This document shows, piece after piece, positions 48,543-58,322 of a stretch of DNA of 64,000 nucleotides. Source of the stretch: Zingiber officinale (Eukaryota; Streptophyta; Magnoliopsida; Zingiberales; Zingiberaceae); contig NC_055992.1 in NCBI RefSeq assembly GCF_018446385.1, positions 103,558,947 through 103,622,946 of the forward strand, written 5' to 3'. The stretch's first letter is position 1; every line of letters begins with the position of its first letter. The notes beneath the pieces were generated by a model. It did no database searches, was not told the origin of the DNA, and was given only the letters and a program-made list of their open reading frames with translations. The translations under genes and the position numbers were made by a program.

Positions 48543-50280
48543 TTGGCATATTTTGTGACCGAAGTGCAAAATCCCGAGCCCGATACTATGTGGAAAGTAT
48601 TTGTGGACGGATCGTCCACTCGGCTCGAAAGTAGAATTAGCATCCTGCTGCTCTCCCCTCAAGAAGAGCGGATGCACTTGGCCGTCCGGCTGGACTACCG
48701 AGCAACCAATAATGAAGCGGAGTATGAGGCCCTCATAGCCGGCCTGCAGGCCGCGCGGCACGTGGGAGCCATCCGGGTGACACTATTTTCAGACTCCCAG
48801 TTGGCTGCTCAGCAACTCTCAAGGACCTTCGAGATAAACAGCGTGAGGCTCAGGCTCTACGCGGAGGCCTTTGAAAAGCTCAAGACCAACTTCGTAGAGG
48901 TTGTCATACAGAAGATCCCCCGGGCTGAGAACCAGTCTACGGACGAGCTAGCCAAGCTCACTAGTTCAATTTCGCCGATCGTCCTCCAACAACCGATTAA
49001 GCAAGTGTCCCTGGTGGTGCACATCGATCGGATGGAAGGCCTCACTTTCCCGAGCGATTGGAGGACATCCATAATAGAATTTTTGCGATCGGAGGCCATG
49101 TCGTCCGATCGGGAGGAAGCCCAACTATTGAGGAGGAGAGCCGGCCGGTTCACGCTCATCGGGGACCAACTCTACAAGAAGGCATTCTCCCGACCGCTGC
49201 TAAAGTGCGTCAGCTCGGAGGACGCAGAGTACATTCTCCAAGAGGTACACCAAGGATCTTGCGGAGGTCATCTGGGCGGTCGATCTTTGGCTAGGAAGAT
49301 CTTGCTGGCCGGTTACTTCTGGCCAACTCTACAGGAAGATGTCGCTCGGACCGTCGCCACCTGCTTGTCTTGTCAGAGGTACCATAATTTCTCCCATAGG
49401 CCTATGATGGAAATGAAGGCGTCCACAGTATCCTTCCCGTTCGACCAATGAGACATGGATATCATAGGGCCTTTCTCCATGGCGACCGGTCAGCGGAGGT
49501 TTCTACTAGTGGCAGTCGACTACTTCTCCAAATGGGTCGAAGCCGAACCACTAGCCAAGATAACCGAGTAGATGGTCAAAAAGTTCATCTGGCAGCATAT
49601 AATCTGTCGGTTCGGCATCCCTTGTCGACTCATCTCGGATAACGGCCGACAATTCGTTGGTCAGGAGCTCGGAGAGTGGTGCAAAGGATACGGCATCGAA
49701 CAACACTTCACTTCCGTGGCGTATCCTCAGAGCAACGGTCAAGCCGAAGTGGCCAATCGGGAGATCCTGCGAATACTTCGGGTTCGGCTCTATCACATAG
49801 GAGGAAGCTGGGTGGATGAGCTGCCCGGCGTACTATGGGCCATCCGCACAACCCCAAAGGAGGGAACGGGAGTAACACCATTCCACTTGGTGTACGACAG
49901 CGAGGCGGTCGTCCCAGTCGAGGTCAGAGTGGAATCCGATCGGATCCAAAGCTACGATAAAGACAATGCCGAGCGGAGGCAGCTGGAGTTGGACCTGGTG
50001 GACAAAGCATGAGCTAAAGCAGTCGTCCGGCTGATGGCGTACAGGCAGAGAATGAAGCAGAATTACAACAGGCGTGTAATTCCCAGAGCATTCTAGGTCG
50101 GTGATCTTATATGGAAGAAGGTGAAGTCGGTCGGCGATGTGAGCAAAATGGTAGCTCCATGGGTGGGGCCCTTTAAATTCATCAAGAAGCTCCGATCAGG
50201 TGCCTACTACCTTGAAGATGAAGGCGGACGGCGGCTAGATCGACCATGGAGCGCAAACCACCTCCAGTCGTACCATGCTG
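48543..50280 (+). mobile_element. Second RNase H and integrase regions of the Tat element
   Basis: An archaeal-type RNase H (WKVFVDGSSTR, TNNEAEYEALIAGLQAA, SDSQLAAQQL) is diagnostic for the Tat lineage. It is followed by an integrase zinc-binding segment (HQGSCGGHLGGRSLARKIL, CLSCQRY), the core (GIPCRLISDNGRQFVGQELG) and a C-terminal part ending near 50283. Broken. Confidence 0.88.
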
Positions 50281-50407
50281 GATAAAAGGTGCACCAGTGT
50301 AATTCATTTTATGTACGTTCCGTTCGTATGTATCCTTTGACTGTAGGATTGAAGATAAGAAAAATTGTGAAGAGTGTGAGTGTTACTCGCCGAACGGCAA
50401 ACAACAT

Positions 50408-50853
50408 GAAGACCGTCGAGCGGTGACGTTAAACTCTAGAGTCGGACCGACGACTATAAACCCCCCGGCTTGAAGACCGTCGAGCGGCGACGTTAAACTC
50501 TAGAGTCGGACCGGTGACTATAAACCCCCCGTCTTGAAGACCGTCGAGCGGTGACGTTAAACTCTAGAGTCGGACCGGTGACTATAAACCCCCCGGCTTG
50601 AAGACCGTCGAGCGGCGACGTTAAACTCTAGAGTCGGACCGGCGACTATAAACCCCCGGTCCGAAGACCGTCGAGCGGCGACGTTAAACTCTAGAGTCGG
50701 ACCGGCGACTATAAACCCCCCGGTCCGAAGACCGTCGAGCGGCGACGTTAAACTCTAGAATCGGACCGGCGACTATAAACCCCCTAGCCCGAAGACCGTC
50801 GAGCGGCGACGTTAAACTCTAGAGTCGGATTGACGACTATAATCCCCCCCCTC
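50408..50853 (+). repeat. Tandem array, seven copies of a 63-64-bp unit
   Basis: Units start at 50408, 50472, 50536, 50600, 50663, 50727 and 50791. Each opens GAAGACCGTCGAGCGG, continues GACGTTAAACTCTAGAGTCG and ends in ACTATAAACCCCC. It lies just after the integrase region, where Tat elements are known to grow tandem repeats that can seed satellites. Confidence 0.93.
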
Positions 50854-51291
50854 CGAATGGGACAACGTCGCGCAGATAGACTAAGGCCCAGCATCTAGGG
50901 CCAATGACCAGCAAGCCTTGATCCTAAGGAAAGGAAGAAAACAATGGCGTGCGCTTACCACCGCCGATCAGCAAAAAACTAACGAAAGTTCCATGTAGGA
51001 TGAAGATCGTTAGACCGAGCGCCGCAGTTAGGAAAGACACTTGTAACAAGAAACTAACGGGAGTTCCATACAGAATGAAGGTCGTTTGACCAATCGAGGA
51101 AGTTAAGAAATTACATGCGGAAAAAAGGTCGAGCGACCGGTCGGCACGGTTACAAGGAGCACAACAAAAGGCTAACAGAACAAAAGTTGGCATTCCAAAA
51201 AACATTTAAAAGTTCGCCGACCGGGGGCAAAGTTACAGATGCTACTCATTAAAATTAAGGCTAGCCGATCGGGAGAATTACAGAAAATACT

Positions 51292-51963
51292 TCATTCAAG
51301 GAAATCGAAAACATGCTTCGGAATGGTGGTGAGAAGCGCCGCATGCTCCGTAGCAGGGATGACCTCGGATGCGGGAAGCTGGCCCTTGGACTTCAGATAG
51401 TCCGCCGTGGCGGTGATAGCCAACTCGAAGGCGATGACCAGCCGGTCGCAGACCTTCTCCACAAATTCCGCCGAGCGGATGTAGTTTTGCCTCAGGGCGG
51501 CGACGCGGCCTGGCTCCACCTCCTGGTACTCTTTGAAGGCGGCACGGGAAGCATCAAGAGCCTCCTGCAAAGCCTTCAAATCGTTCTTGAGTTTAGCCAC
51601 CTCCTCCGAGCGGCCTCTCTGCTCTCCTTCTAGCAGCTCGGCCAGCTCATTCACACGCTGCTCTAGAGCTCGGGCTTCCACATTCTTTTTATCCAGATAC
51701 GCGATAGCGGTGTTCTTCCGAGTGGTGGCGAGCTCAATCTTGCGATCATAGGTTTTGACCTGATTGTCAAGCTGGTCCAACATGTATGCTTGGTCGGCCG
51801 TCTTCTTCCTCTCGGCATCTAGCAGGTCCTTGGTTTTTGCGAGCTCCTTCTGCAGCTCAGCATAAGAGGGACCTCGAGAAGAAGACGGGCCGCTCGGACT
51901 CTTCAGTCTTTTCAGCTCCTCCTCCACCATTGTCAAGCGGTTGGCAACAACAATTTCTTCCAC
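51292..51963 (-). mobile_element. Antisense coiled-coil frame of the Tat element
   Basis: A 223-codon frame opposite to gag-pol, strongly heptad-patterned (VEEELKRLKS, LQKELAKTKDLLDAERKKTA, VNELAELLEGEQRG, LKNDLKALQEALDASRAA) and ending in a compact helical tail. Tat-lineage elements are known to carry antisense frames between integrase and the 3' LTR; their function is unknown. I do not count it as a host gene. Confidence 0.7.
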
Positions 51964-54900
51964 CCATCTCTGATATACAAAGGCATGTTGAAAGGCCGAC
52001 CGGGAAGGCTACATAAAAGGGCAGGAATGAAGCTTACCCTTGTAGACTGCTGCATATAACTGTCAGCCAGCTTGTCGATTGGTATCATGGCCACACGGGC
52101 CCGGGCGTCTGCCCACATCTCAGCGAGGGGCCCCTTGATGGTGATCATATGTTTCGGAGCTGTCGGCCGATCGGACTCGGCCATAAACGCCTCAGTGGGG
52201 AGGTGCAGGGTGGCCCTAATAGTGTGGTGCCGACCCGGAGTCGTGTGAGCGGATGTCAAGGGATCGGAAGCCGGGCTGGACATTGTAGATAGAATGCCCG
52301 AGCGGCGGACTTGGTGTGGTACAGGAGGTAGAGAGCAGACCGACACCACTTCAATGGGGGTCGCGGGCGCATCCAGTTGAGAGGGGGTTCAGTCGGAGGA
52401 GAGCGCCTCAACTGATGGCACTTTGTCGCGTTGAGATTCGGCGCCCGTCCGCTCGGATGCTTGCACTGCTGAGGTCGCCGAACGGAGCGGCATCTCAACC
52501 CGCCGTCTTTTCCTGTCGAGCGGGAGCTCGTCCTCCGGTTCGGAGTCTTCCTCCCGAACGGTCGGTTCCATGCTAGGAGTTGCACCGCCAGCCGCATCCA
52601 TAGGCGAAGCCTGAGCGGCCGACTCCCCTACCTGCGCTTCACTCTCGTCCTCATGAGAGCCGACCGGAGCAATGCCCAATTGCTCCATTTCCTTGGCCGC
52701 TGCCGCTTCAAGCGCGACCGCTTTCTTTTTCAAAATCCCGAACAGCACAGACTCCATTACGATGTTTGCTGCAAGGAAAGGAGAAAGAAATCAGTTAGAA
52801 CTCAAGGCAAATGTACAAGTGAAGTTCTTACCAAAGCTGCTCGGGAGGGGGGTTCGGCTCGGACTCAAACCGAATATATACATCACTCCTTCAGGTAGGA
52901 GCTTGTTGATGTCTAGCTTCAGACCGGCTAGCAGATTCGCTGCATGAAGATAGTCTGGTCGGATCTTAAACTTCTTCAGCTCGGGGGAGGTAGGTGGTCC
53001 GACCTGCCATTTGGTCCGGAAAGGAAGCCGACCGGGATACGAAGAAAAAAGTAATTCTCTTTCCAATGTTTGTTGGAAGAGGGCAGTTTATTAAAAAAGA
53101 CCAAACTAGGCCGAGCTTGAAACAGATAAGTGCCCGGCTCGGACTGCTTGGGATAATAGAAAATAAAAGAAAACTTCTGGGAGGAGGGGGATGTTTGTTA
53201 GGACCAAAAGTAGCTAGAGGGGGGGGGGGGTGAATAGCTCGTCGCGTTCGCTCGGTGCTCGGCGTTGCTTGTTCCTTCAAAGATGTGCAGCGGAAAATAC
53301 AGAAACAAACACACAACGCTAACACGGTTGGTTTTACTTGGTATCCACCTCACAAGAGGTGACTAATCCAAGGATCCACACCAACACACACACCCTCCAC
53401 TAAATAAAACTCTCCTTTGTGGTAACTACCAAGGGCGGAGAAGCCCTACAATACTCAATACAAGAAGAGAGGGAAAGGATACAAGAAATAAAAGCTTACA
53501 ATGAGTACAAAACCCTAACCCTAGCTTCTCTTCTTGGCTTTGATCCGCCTCTTGACTTGGAGAGCTTCCAAGATCCTTCAAGAACTGGCGATCTGAGCTT
53601 TGTGAGCACTGTGGAGGAGTTGACGAGAGCTCTGGAGTGAATCGGAGAACTTCTTTTGCAGCCATCGAACGCCTGCAGCTATAAACGATGTCAACGGTCG
53701 GATCCCGATCGATTCGAATGTTCCCAATCGATCGGGGAGGCTTTGGATCGATCCACGGATCGATCCAGAGCGCCTCTGTGCTCTGGAAACGCGCCTGGAT
53801 CGATCCACGGATCGATCCAGCGCTTATCGGGCGAAGCAGTCGCGTCCCAATCGATCCACTGATCGATTGGGACCTCTGGATCGATCCACGGATCGATCCA
53901 GAAGCTCTCTGTTTGCTGGGACAGGTCTGGATCGATCCAGAGCCTGGATCGATCCACTGATCGATCCAGCACTTGGTTTTTGTCCAAAACCAAGTCCTAA
54001 ACCTTCCAAACCAACATCCGGTCAACCTTGACCTGTTGGTATGTCATGCCTTGCATTTATCACTCCCTTGACCTGCTAGGACTCCCTTACCAAGTGTCCG
54101 GTCAATCCCTTTGACCCACTTGGACTTTTCTCTGTGCCAAGTATCCGGTCAATCCCTTTGACCTACTTGGACTTTTCTTTCATGCCAAGTATCCAGTCAA
54201 TCCTTTGACCTACTTGGACTTCCCAGCACCAGATGTCCGATCATCCTTGATCCATCTGGATTTTCCCTTGCCTGGCTTCACTCACCAGGGCTTTCACCTA
54301 GCTTCACTCACTAGGGTTTTCCATCTGCCTAGCTTCACTCACTAGGGCTTTCACCTAGCTTCACTCACTAGGGTTTTCCACTCTGCCTAGCTTCACTCAC
54401 TAGGACTTTCACCTGGCTTCACTCACCAGGATTTCCATCTGCCTAGCTTCACTCACTAGGACTTTCACCTGGCTTCACTCACCAGGATTTCCATCTGCCT
54501 AGCTTCACTCACTAGGACTTTCACCTGGCTTCACTCACCAGGATTTCCATCTTGCCTAACATACCAGTTAGGACTTCCCAGTCAAGTATCCAGTCAACCT
54601 TGACCTACTTGACTCTTCTTCAATCAATATCTTATTGTCAAACATCTAAACCCAAACCAAGACTCAGCTTGGTTACCCAGGTCAACCTTGACCTGAGGGA
54701 TATTGCACCAACAATGTTGTGTATCTTAAATAAGACCACGACTCCGCACAGAAGGCGAAAGGTGTTTGGAACCAATTGGGCGAGCGGAATGCCGAAGAAG
54801 TTGCAAACTTCAACGATGAAGAGGTGGAGGGGAAACCGCAGACCGGCTATGAATTGGTCGCGGAAAAGACAAAAGGCATCGCGCGGAGGGTTGTGCGGCC

Positions 54901-55231
54901 GAGCAGAAGGTGAAGGTAAAATCAGTTCGAAATCTGAAGGGATATCAAAAGCGTTTAGCAGGCTCTCGGCATCGTGCCGATCAAACCGCGACTCCATGGT
55001 GGTATACCATGGGTTGAGAGCGGGGTCCGGAACTACAGAAGAGGCAGAAATCGAAAGGGAAAGCAAATGTGCGAGAGAGAAGATGAGCAAAGCAGTAACC
55101 AGAAGACGAAACACGGCCAAAAGCGCAAAGAAAACACAGGAATCGAAGAGAGAAAGACAGAATAACCTTACAGACAAGAAGTTCGAAGGAAGAAGATGAG
55201 GGTTAGCCGGAGGGCCGATGGGCAGGGTCAC
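51964..55231 (-). mobile_element. Antisense transposon-protein-like remnants, split by a solo LTR
   Basis: Minus-strand segments include GPPTSPELKKFKIRPDYLHA and LLPEGVMYIFGL (52791-53066), and PPRDAFCLFRDQFIAGLRFP and VCNFFGIPLAQLVPNTFRLL (54740-55010). These are common in antisense frames of plant Tat elements (annotated as putative plant transposon protein). The solo LTR at 53196-54713 lies between them. Degraded. Confidence 0.6.
53196..54713 (-). mobile_element. Solo LTR related to the gag-only copia families
   Basis: 1518 bp from TGTTAGGACC to GCACCAACA, with target repeat ATGTT at 53191-53195 and 54714-54718. It shares the G-run motif (AGAGGGGGGG...GTGAATAG) and the CTTCACTCACTAGG-type tandem blocks (54270-54545) with the elements at 26370 and 33579. 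Its palindrome array is different: GGATCGATCCACGGATCGAT (53700-53970). The orientation is inferred from those relatives. It is inserted in the gypsy element. Confidence 0.88.
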
Positions 55232-55742
55232 CGGAAAGGGGAATGCAGCGAGAGCTTTGCGAACAAGAAAGCGGAGGTGCGGCGAAGGAACGGGGCGAAG
55301 GCATTATAAGGTTATACCCGATCGTCCTAAACCGTCGGATTCAGGTCACAGAGACCTAGGCTCACATCGCTCCGTCCATTTCAAACCGACGGACGTCGCA
55401 TCAGGCGTAAGGCGGGGGGGGGGGGGGGCGTACGATGATGTCAACAGCGCCACGTGGTGCTCGGTAAGAGGAAGCCATTTAATGAGCTACATCACGAGAC
55501 AAAACCCGCGTGCTCAACCATAATGGCGGAGATTTATACGCATTACGAGAAGATCCCGAGGACATCATCATAGGCCAATGGGGCAGCCTCGGCAATTAGC
55601 CGACCGACTCTATTTTTGTCCCCCAAGGGGTCGAGCGGAGGTATACTTTCGGAAGTAGCGGATCGGCTGTCGCTTGGCCAAACTCATAGTCCAGTCAGTC
55701 GGACTCAGCGCCTCCTTCGACTAGACTTGAGGGGGAGGCATG

Positions 55743-56757
55743 TGATCTGGTGGTAAGGACGATGGATCACTCGTTGGCGGGAGGTCAACGACACGTGGAG
55801 GTCAATGGTCAAGAGCGGCAATCTCAAGGTTGTGTCGAGCGGCCAGAGGTTGTGTCGAGCGGAGTGGCGGGCCGATCGGACATCCGGCCAAGGGTCTCCC
55901 GGACCGGACGGAAGACAACCCGACCAGGGGTCGGGTTTTCGATGCTTCAGGTAAAAGAGACTATGAGTCGGGCGGACAGGCCGCTCGGCCGAGCCGCAGG
56001 ACAATAAGGCGCAATTCCATCCGAGCACATGAGCAGAGCCTCCCAGGAGGCCATGAGCGCCGAGCGGCTGGTCCGCTCAGCCCGGGATCAAGTAAGAGCG
56101 CTAGGAGACAAAAAGGACAACTGGTAACTTCGTCCTTGAGACACATGCCGCCGACAAACAGCATGGTCGGCGCCGCCGGAGTGGACAGAGTATCGAAATT
56201 CCATCCGAGCACATGAGCAGAGCCTCCCAGGAGGCCATGAGCGCCGAGCGGCTGGTCCGCTCAGCCCGGGATCAAGTAAGAGCGCTAGGAGACAAAAAGG
56301 ACAACTGGTAACTTCGTCCTTGAGACACATGCCGCCGACAAACAGCATGGTCGGCGCCGCCGGAGTGGACAGAGTATCGTACGATGGAAGCTTCCACCGT
56401 CACATCCGGGATATGCTCGGACGATTACAGAATGGCGTCAGACATGCTTTTCTGACACAACCCTACTGAGATATGTTTGGGGAAGCGTGCACGCATCGAG
56501 AAGCGTGCCCATGCCTCCCCGGGGTCCTATATAAGGACCCCCAGTTTTCGACGAAGGTATGTAATCTTGATCACTATAGCCACAGTAACGTTACTTTGCT
56601 TCTTCGTTGCCTGACTTGAGCATTGTAGGGTTGTCGGCGGGAAACCCCTCCCGGCTCGACTTCTTTGCAGGTTCGCCGGAGGTCCACCTCAACATCAGAG
56701 GACAACGGAGAGCGCCATATCCCCAGCGTCCGTCGACTCAGAGCTCGAACAGGATCA
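55743..56757 (+). repeat. 3' LTR of the Tat element, with an internal duplication
   Basis: 1015 bp against 829 bp in the 5' LTR. The excess is a tandem duplication of about 184 bp: AATTCCATCCGAGCACATGA occurs at 56013 and again at 56197, with near-identical sequence between. A TATATAA box near 56528 and the ACAGGATCA end are kept. Confidence 0.9.
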
Positions 56758-56762
56758 TCCGT

Positions 56763-57429
56763 CATTATCATCGGTCCCAAGTCTGAATAAAAAATAATAA
56801 ATAAAAAATTATTTTTTTAAAAAATATTATTAGAGATCTATATTTTTTTTTAGCCTAAGGAAATTTTGAGACGATCCTGATTAAAGGAAATTTTGAGACG
56901 ATCCTGATTAAAGCAGATCAATTATCTAAAAGCCCTGAATAAGCCATCGCTAGTGAGTGTCCGGTAGCCCAGTAGGGATCCTATGGTCTGTAAATTGTGG
57001 ATCAGGGGATGATCCATTACATGAGGACTTTTGATTTAGATGAACCCCATATTTAAATAGGTAGGATCCATCCAAACCAAGAATGTAAAAAAATGAATTA
57101 TCTCCTAATCCGCAATTTACGGATCAGAAGATCCGTACTCCCGATAGCCACGATGACCATCTCCTCCCCTCCTTTCTCGTACTGCTGCTATCTCCGTTGT
57201 TACTGCCGTTGTTGCCGTGCTCTGGCATCCACAGTTTGATCGGCCCGGCCTGCTTAGTCACAAATCCAAAGCACAGGAGGGCGTGATTAGAGTAGAATTT
57301 TTTTACGATTAATAAATTTGTTATTTTTAATCATATGCACACTTCTGCGGTAAAGCCACAACGGTGACGGTATCGCCGATTACATGGCAGAGGTATGCCG
57401 ACCTGGAGGTGAGGGGATCGCTGACGCAC
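56763..57429. other. Spacer and promoter region before the GRP gene, with a foldback element
   Basis: AT-rich sequence. It holds a tandem duplication of GGAAATTTTGAGACGATCCT (about 56858 and 56885) and a foldback element at about 56955-57155. The last 250 bp should be the promoter of the glycine-rich RNA-binding protein gene. Confidence 0.5.
56955..57155. repeat. MITE-like foldback element upstream of the GRP gene
   Basis: The left arm has GTCTGTAAATTGTGGATCAG. The right arm has the inverted, slightly diverged CTGATCCGTAAATTGCGGAT (on the opposite strand), and the outer parts GGTAGCCC / GGCTATCGGG also match as an inverse pair. It is about 200 bp, non-coding. Exact ends and target repeat are not resolved. 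Confidence 0.55.
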
Positions 57430-57437
57430 TATATAAA
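57430..57437 (+). promoter_or_regulatory. TATA box of the GRP gene
   Basis: TATATAAA lies 106 bp before the ATG of the glycine-rich RNA-binding protein gene, a normal plant distance. Confidence 0.75.
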
Positions 57438-57455
57438 TGGAATGTCGGGGGCGGC

Positions 57456-57520
57456 TAGGGTTTTTGTGTTCTTTTAGGGGTGGGTTTTCTTCTCCTTCCC
57501 CGTTCGCCGTTTTAGGGTTT
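57456..57520 (+). promoter_or_regulatory. Two telo-box type motifs in the GRP leader
   Basis: TAGGGTTTT at 57456-57464 and TTTAGGGTTT at 57511-57520 are inverse forms of AAACCCTA. This motif is enriched near start sites of plant translation and ribosome-related genes and many GRP genes. Role inferred from position. Confidence 0.55.
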
Positions 57521-57542
57521 GGATCCGTTCTCGTCTTTCTCC

Positions 57543-58136
57543 ATGGCGGCTTCCGATGGTGAATACCGTTGCTTTGTCGGCGGCCTTGCTTGGGTTACAG
57601 ACGACTCCTCCCTCGAGCATGCATTCAGCGCCTATGGCGAGATTGTGGAATCCAAGGTTACGATCTACTCTATACCCCCTCTTAGATCTGGGCTTCCATG
57701 GATTTGTTTGATTTATTTCTTCCTATCTCGCGGATCTGATTGCTTTTCCTTTTTTTTCCAGATCATCAATGACCGGGAGACGGGGAGGTCAAGGGGCTTT
57801 GGATTCGTGACTTTCCGCGAGGAGAAGGCGATGCGGGATGCCATAGAGGGGATGAACGGGCAGCCCCTCGACGGTAGGAACATCACTGTCAACGAAGCCC
57901 AGAACCGTCGGAGCGGCGGAGGCGGTGGCGGAGGCGGAGGTTTCCGTAGCGGCGGCGGTGGATTCGGTGGCGGAGGGAATGGATACGGCGGCCGTCGTGA
58001 AGGGGGCGGTTACAGCCGAGGTGGTGGAGGGGGAGGCTACGGCGGCGGTGGGTACGGGTCACGTGACCGTGGCTACGGCGATGGCGAGTCCCGCTACCCG
58101 AAGGGCAACGCTTCCGATGGCTATTGGGGGAATTGA
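57543..58136 (+). CDS. Glycine-rich RNA-binding protein (GRP7/GRP8 type), two exons
   Basis: Exons 57543-57656 and 57762-58136 give 162 residues. One RRM spans residues ~8-84, with RNP2 CFVGGL and RNP1 RGFGFVTF. A Gly-rich tail with GGGYGG, RGG-like and GGYG repeats runs to the end ([10 protein letters not shown]). Such proteins bind RNA as chaperones and splicing regulators in cold, clock and stress responses; GRP7 controls its own mRNA by splicing. The intron sits after ...GEIVESK, just inside the RRM as in Arabidopsis GRP7. The ATG at 57543 follows a CC context; upstream in-frame codons are open but contain no ATG. AATAAA at 58317 is a likely poly(A) signal. The intron is 105 nt and stop-free in frame. 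Confidence 0.95.
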   Translation: MAASDGEYRCFVGGLAWVTDDSSLEHAFSAYGEIVESKVTIYSIPPLRSGLPWICLIYFFLSRGSDCFSFFFQIINDRETGRSRGFGFVTFREEKAMRDAIEGMNGQPLDGRNITVNEAQNRRSGGGGGGGGGFRSGGGGFGGGGNGYGGRREGGGYSRGGGGGGYGGGGYGSRDRGYGDGESRYPKGNASDGYWGN

Positions 58137-58316
58137 ACTTGATTCGTTGCCGCTGTGGCTTCGATGGATTGAGCTCCGTAGGTTTCTTATTATCGGTCTA
58201 GTTTATTTCAGTGGGTGTTTGATGTTGGATTATCCTTAATTCTAATCTTTTGATATCGTAAACTCTAGTATCTCGTTCAGGTTTGTTCGGAAAACCTGTC
58301 TTTGTTATGCGATTGA

Positions 58317-58322
58317 AATAAA
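58317..58322 (+). terminator. Likely poly(A) signal of the GRP gene
   Basis: AATAAA lies about 180 bp after the stop codon, a usual plant distance. Position-based inference. Confidence 0.5.

Larger units (their letters stand above)
44181..56757 (+). mobile_element. Ty3/gypsy retrotransposon, Tat lineage, degraded
   Basis: Target repeat TCCGT at 44176-44180 and 56758-56762. LTRs are 44181-45009 and 55743-56757, with inverted ends TGATC/GATCA. A primer site TTGGCGCCGTCTGTGGG follows at about 45011, and a purine tract GAGGGGGAGG precedes 55743. Plus-strand order: gag (45055-46182), protease (46621-47127), reverse transcriptase (about 47400-48496), an extra RNase H (about 48580-48960), integrase (about 49200-50280). 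Next come a 64-bp tandem array and a coding-like region on the opposite strand (51292-55231). The added RNase H, the array and the antisense region are marks of the Tat lineage. Several breaks exist in pol; it looks old. A solo LTR at 53196-54713 is inserted in it. Confidence 0.93.

Noticed and set aside
50408-50853. CRISPR-like direct repeats
   Set aside because: Units are contiguous with no unique spacers and lie in a eukaryotic retrotransposon.
53578-54025. Frames rich in WIDPWIDP or DRSVDRS in the solo LTR at 53196
   Set aside because: Produced by the GGATCGATCC repeat array, not a protein family.
57519-57542. Eight extra N-terminal codons on the GRP protein
   Set aside because: They begin at TTG; the ATG at 57543 starts the conserved GRP sequence.
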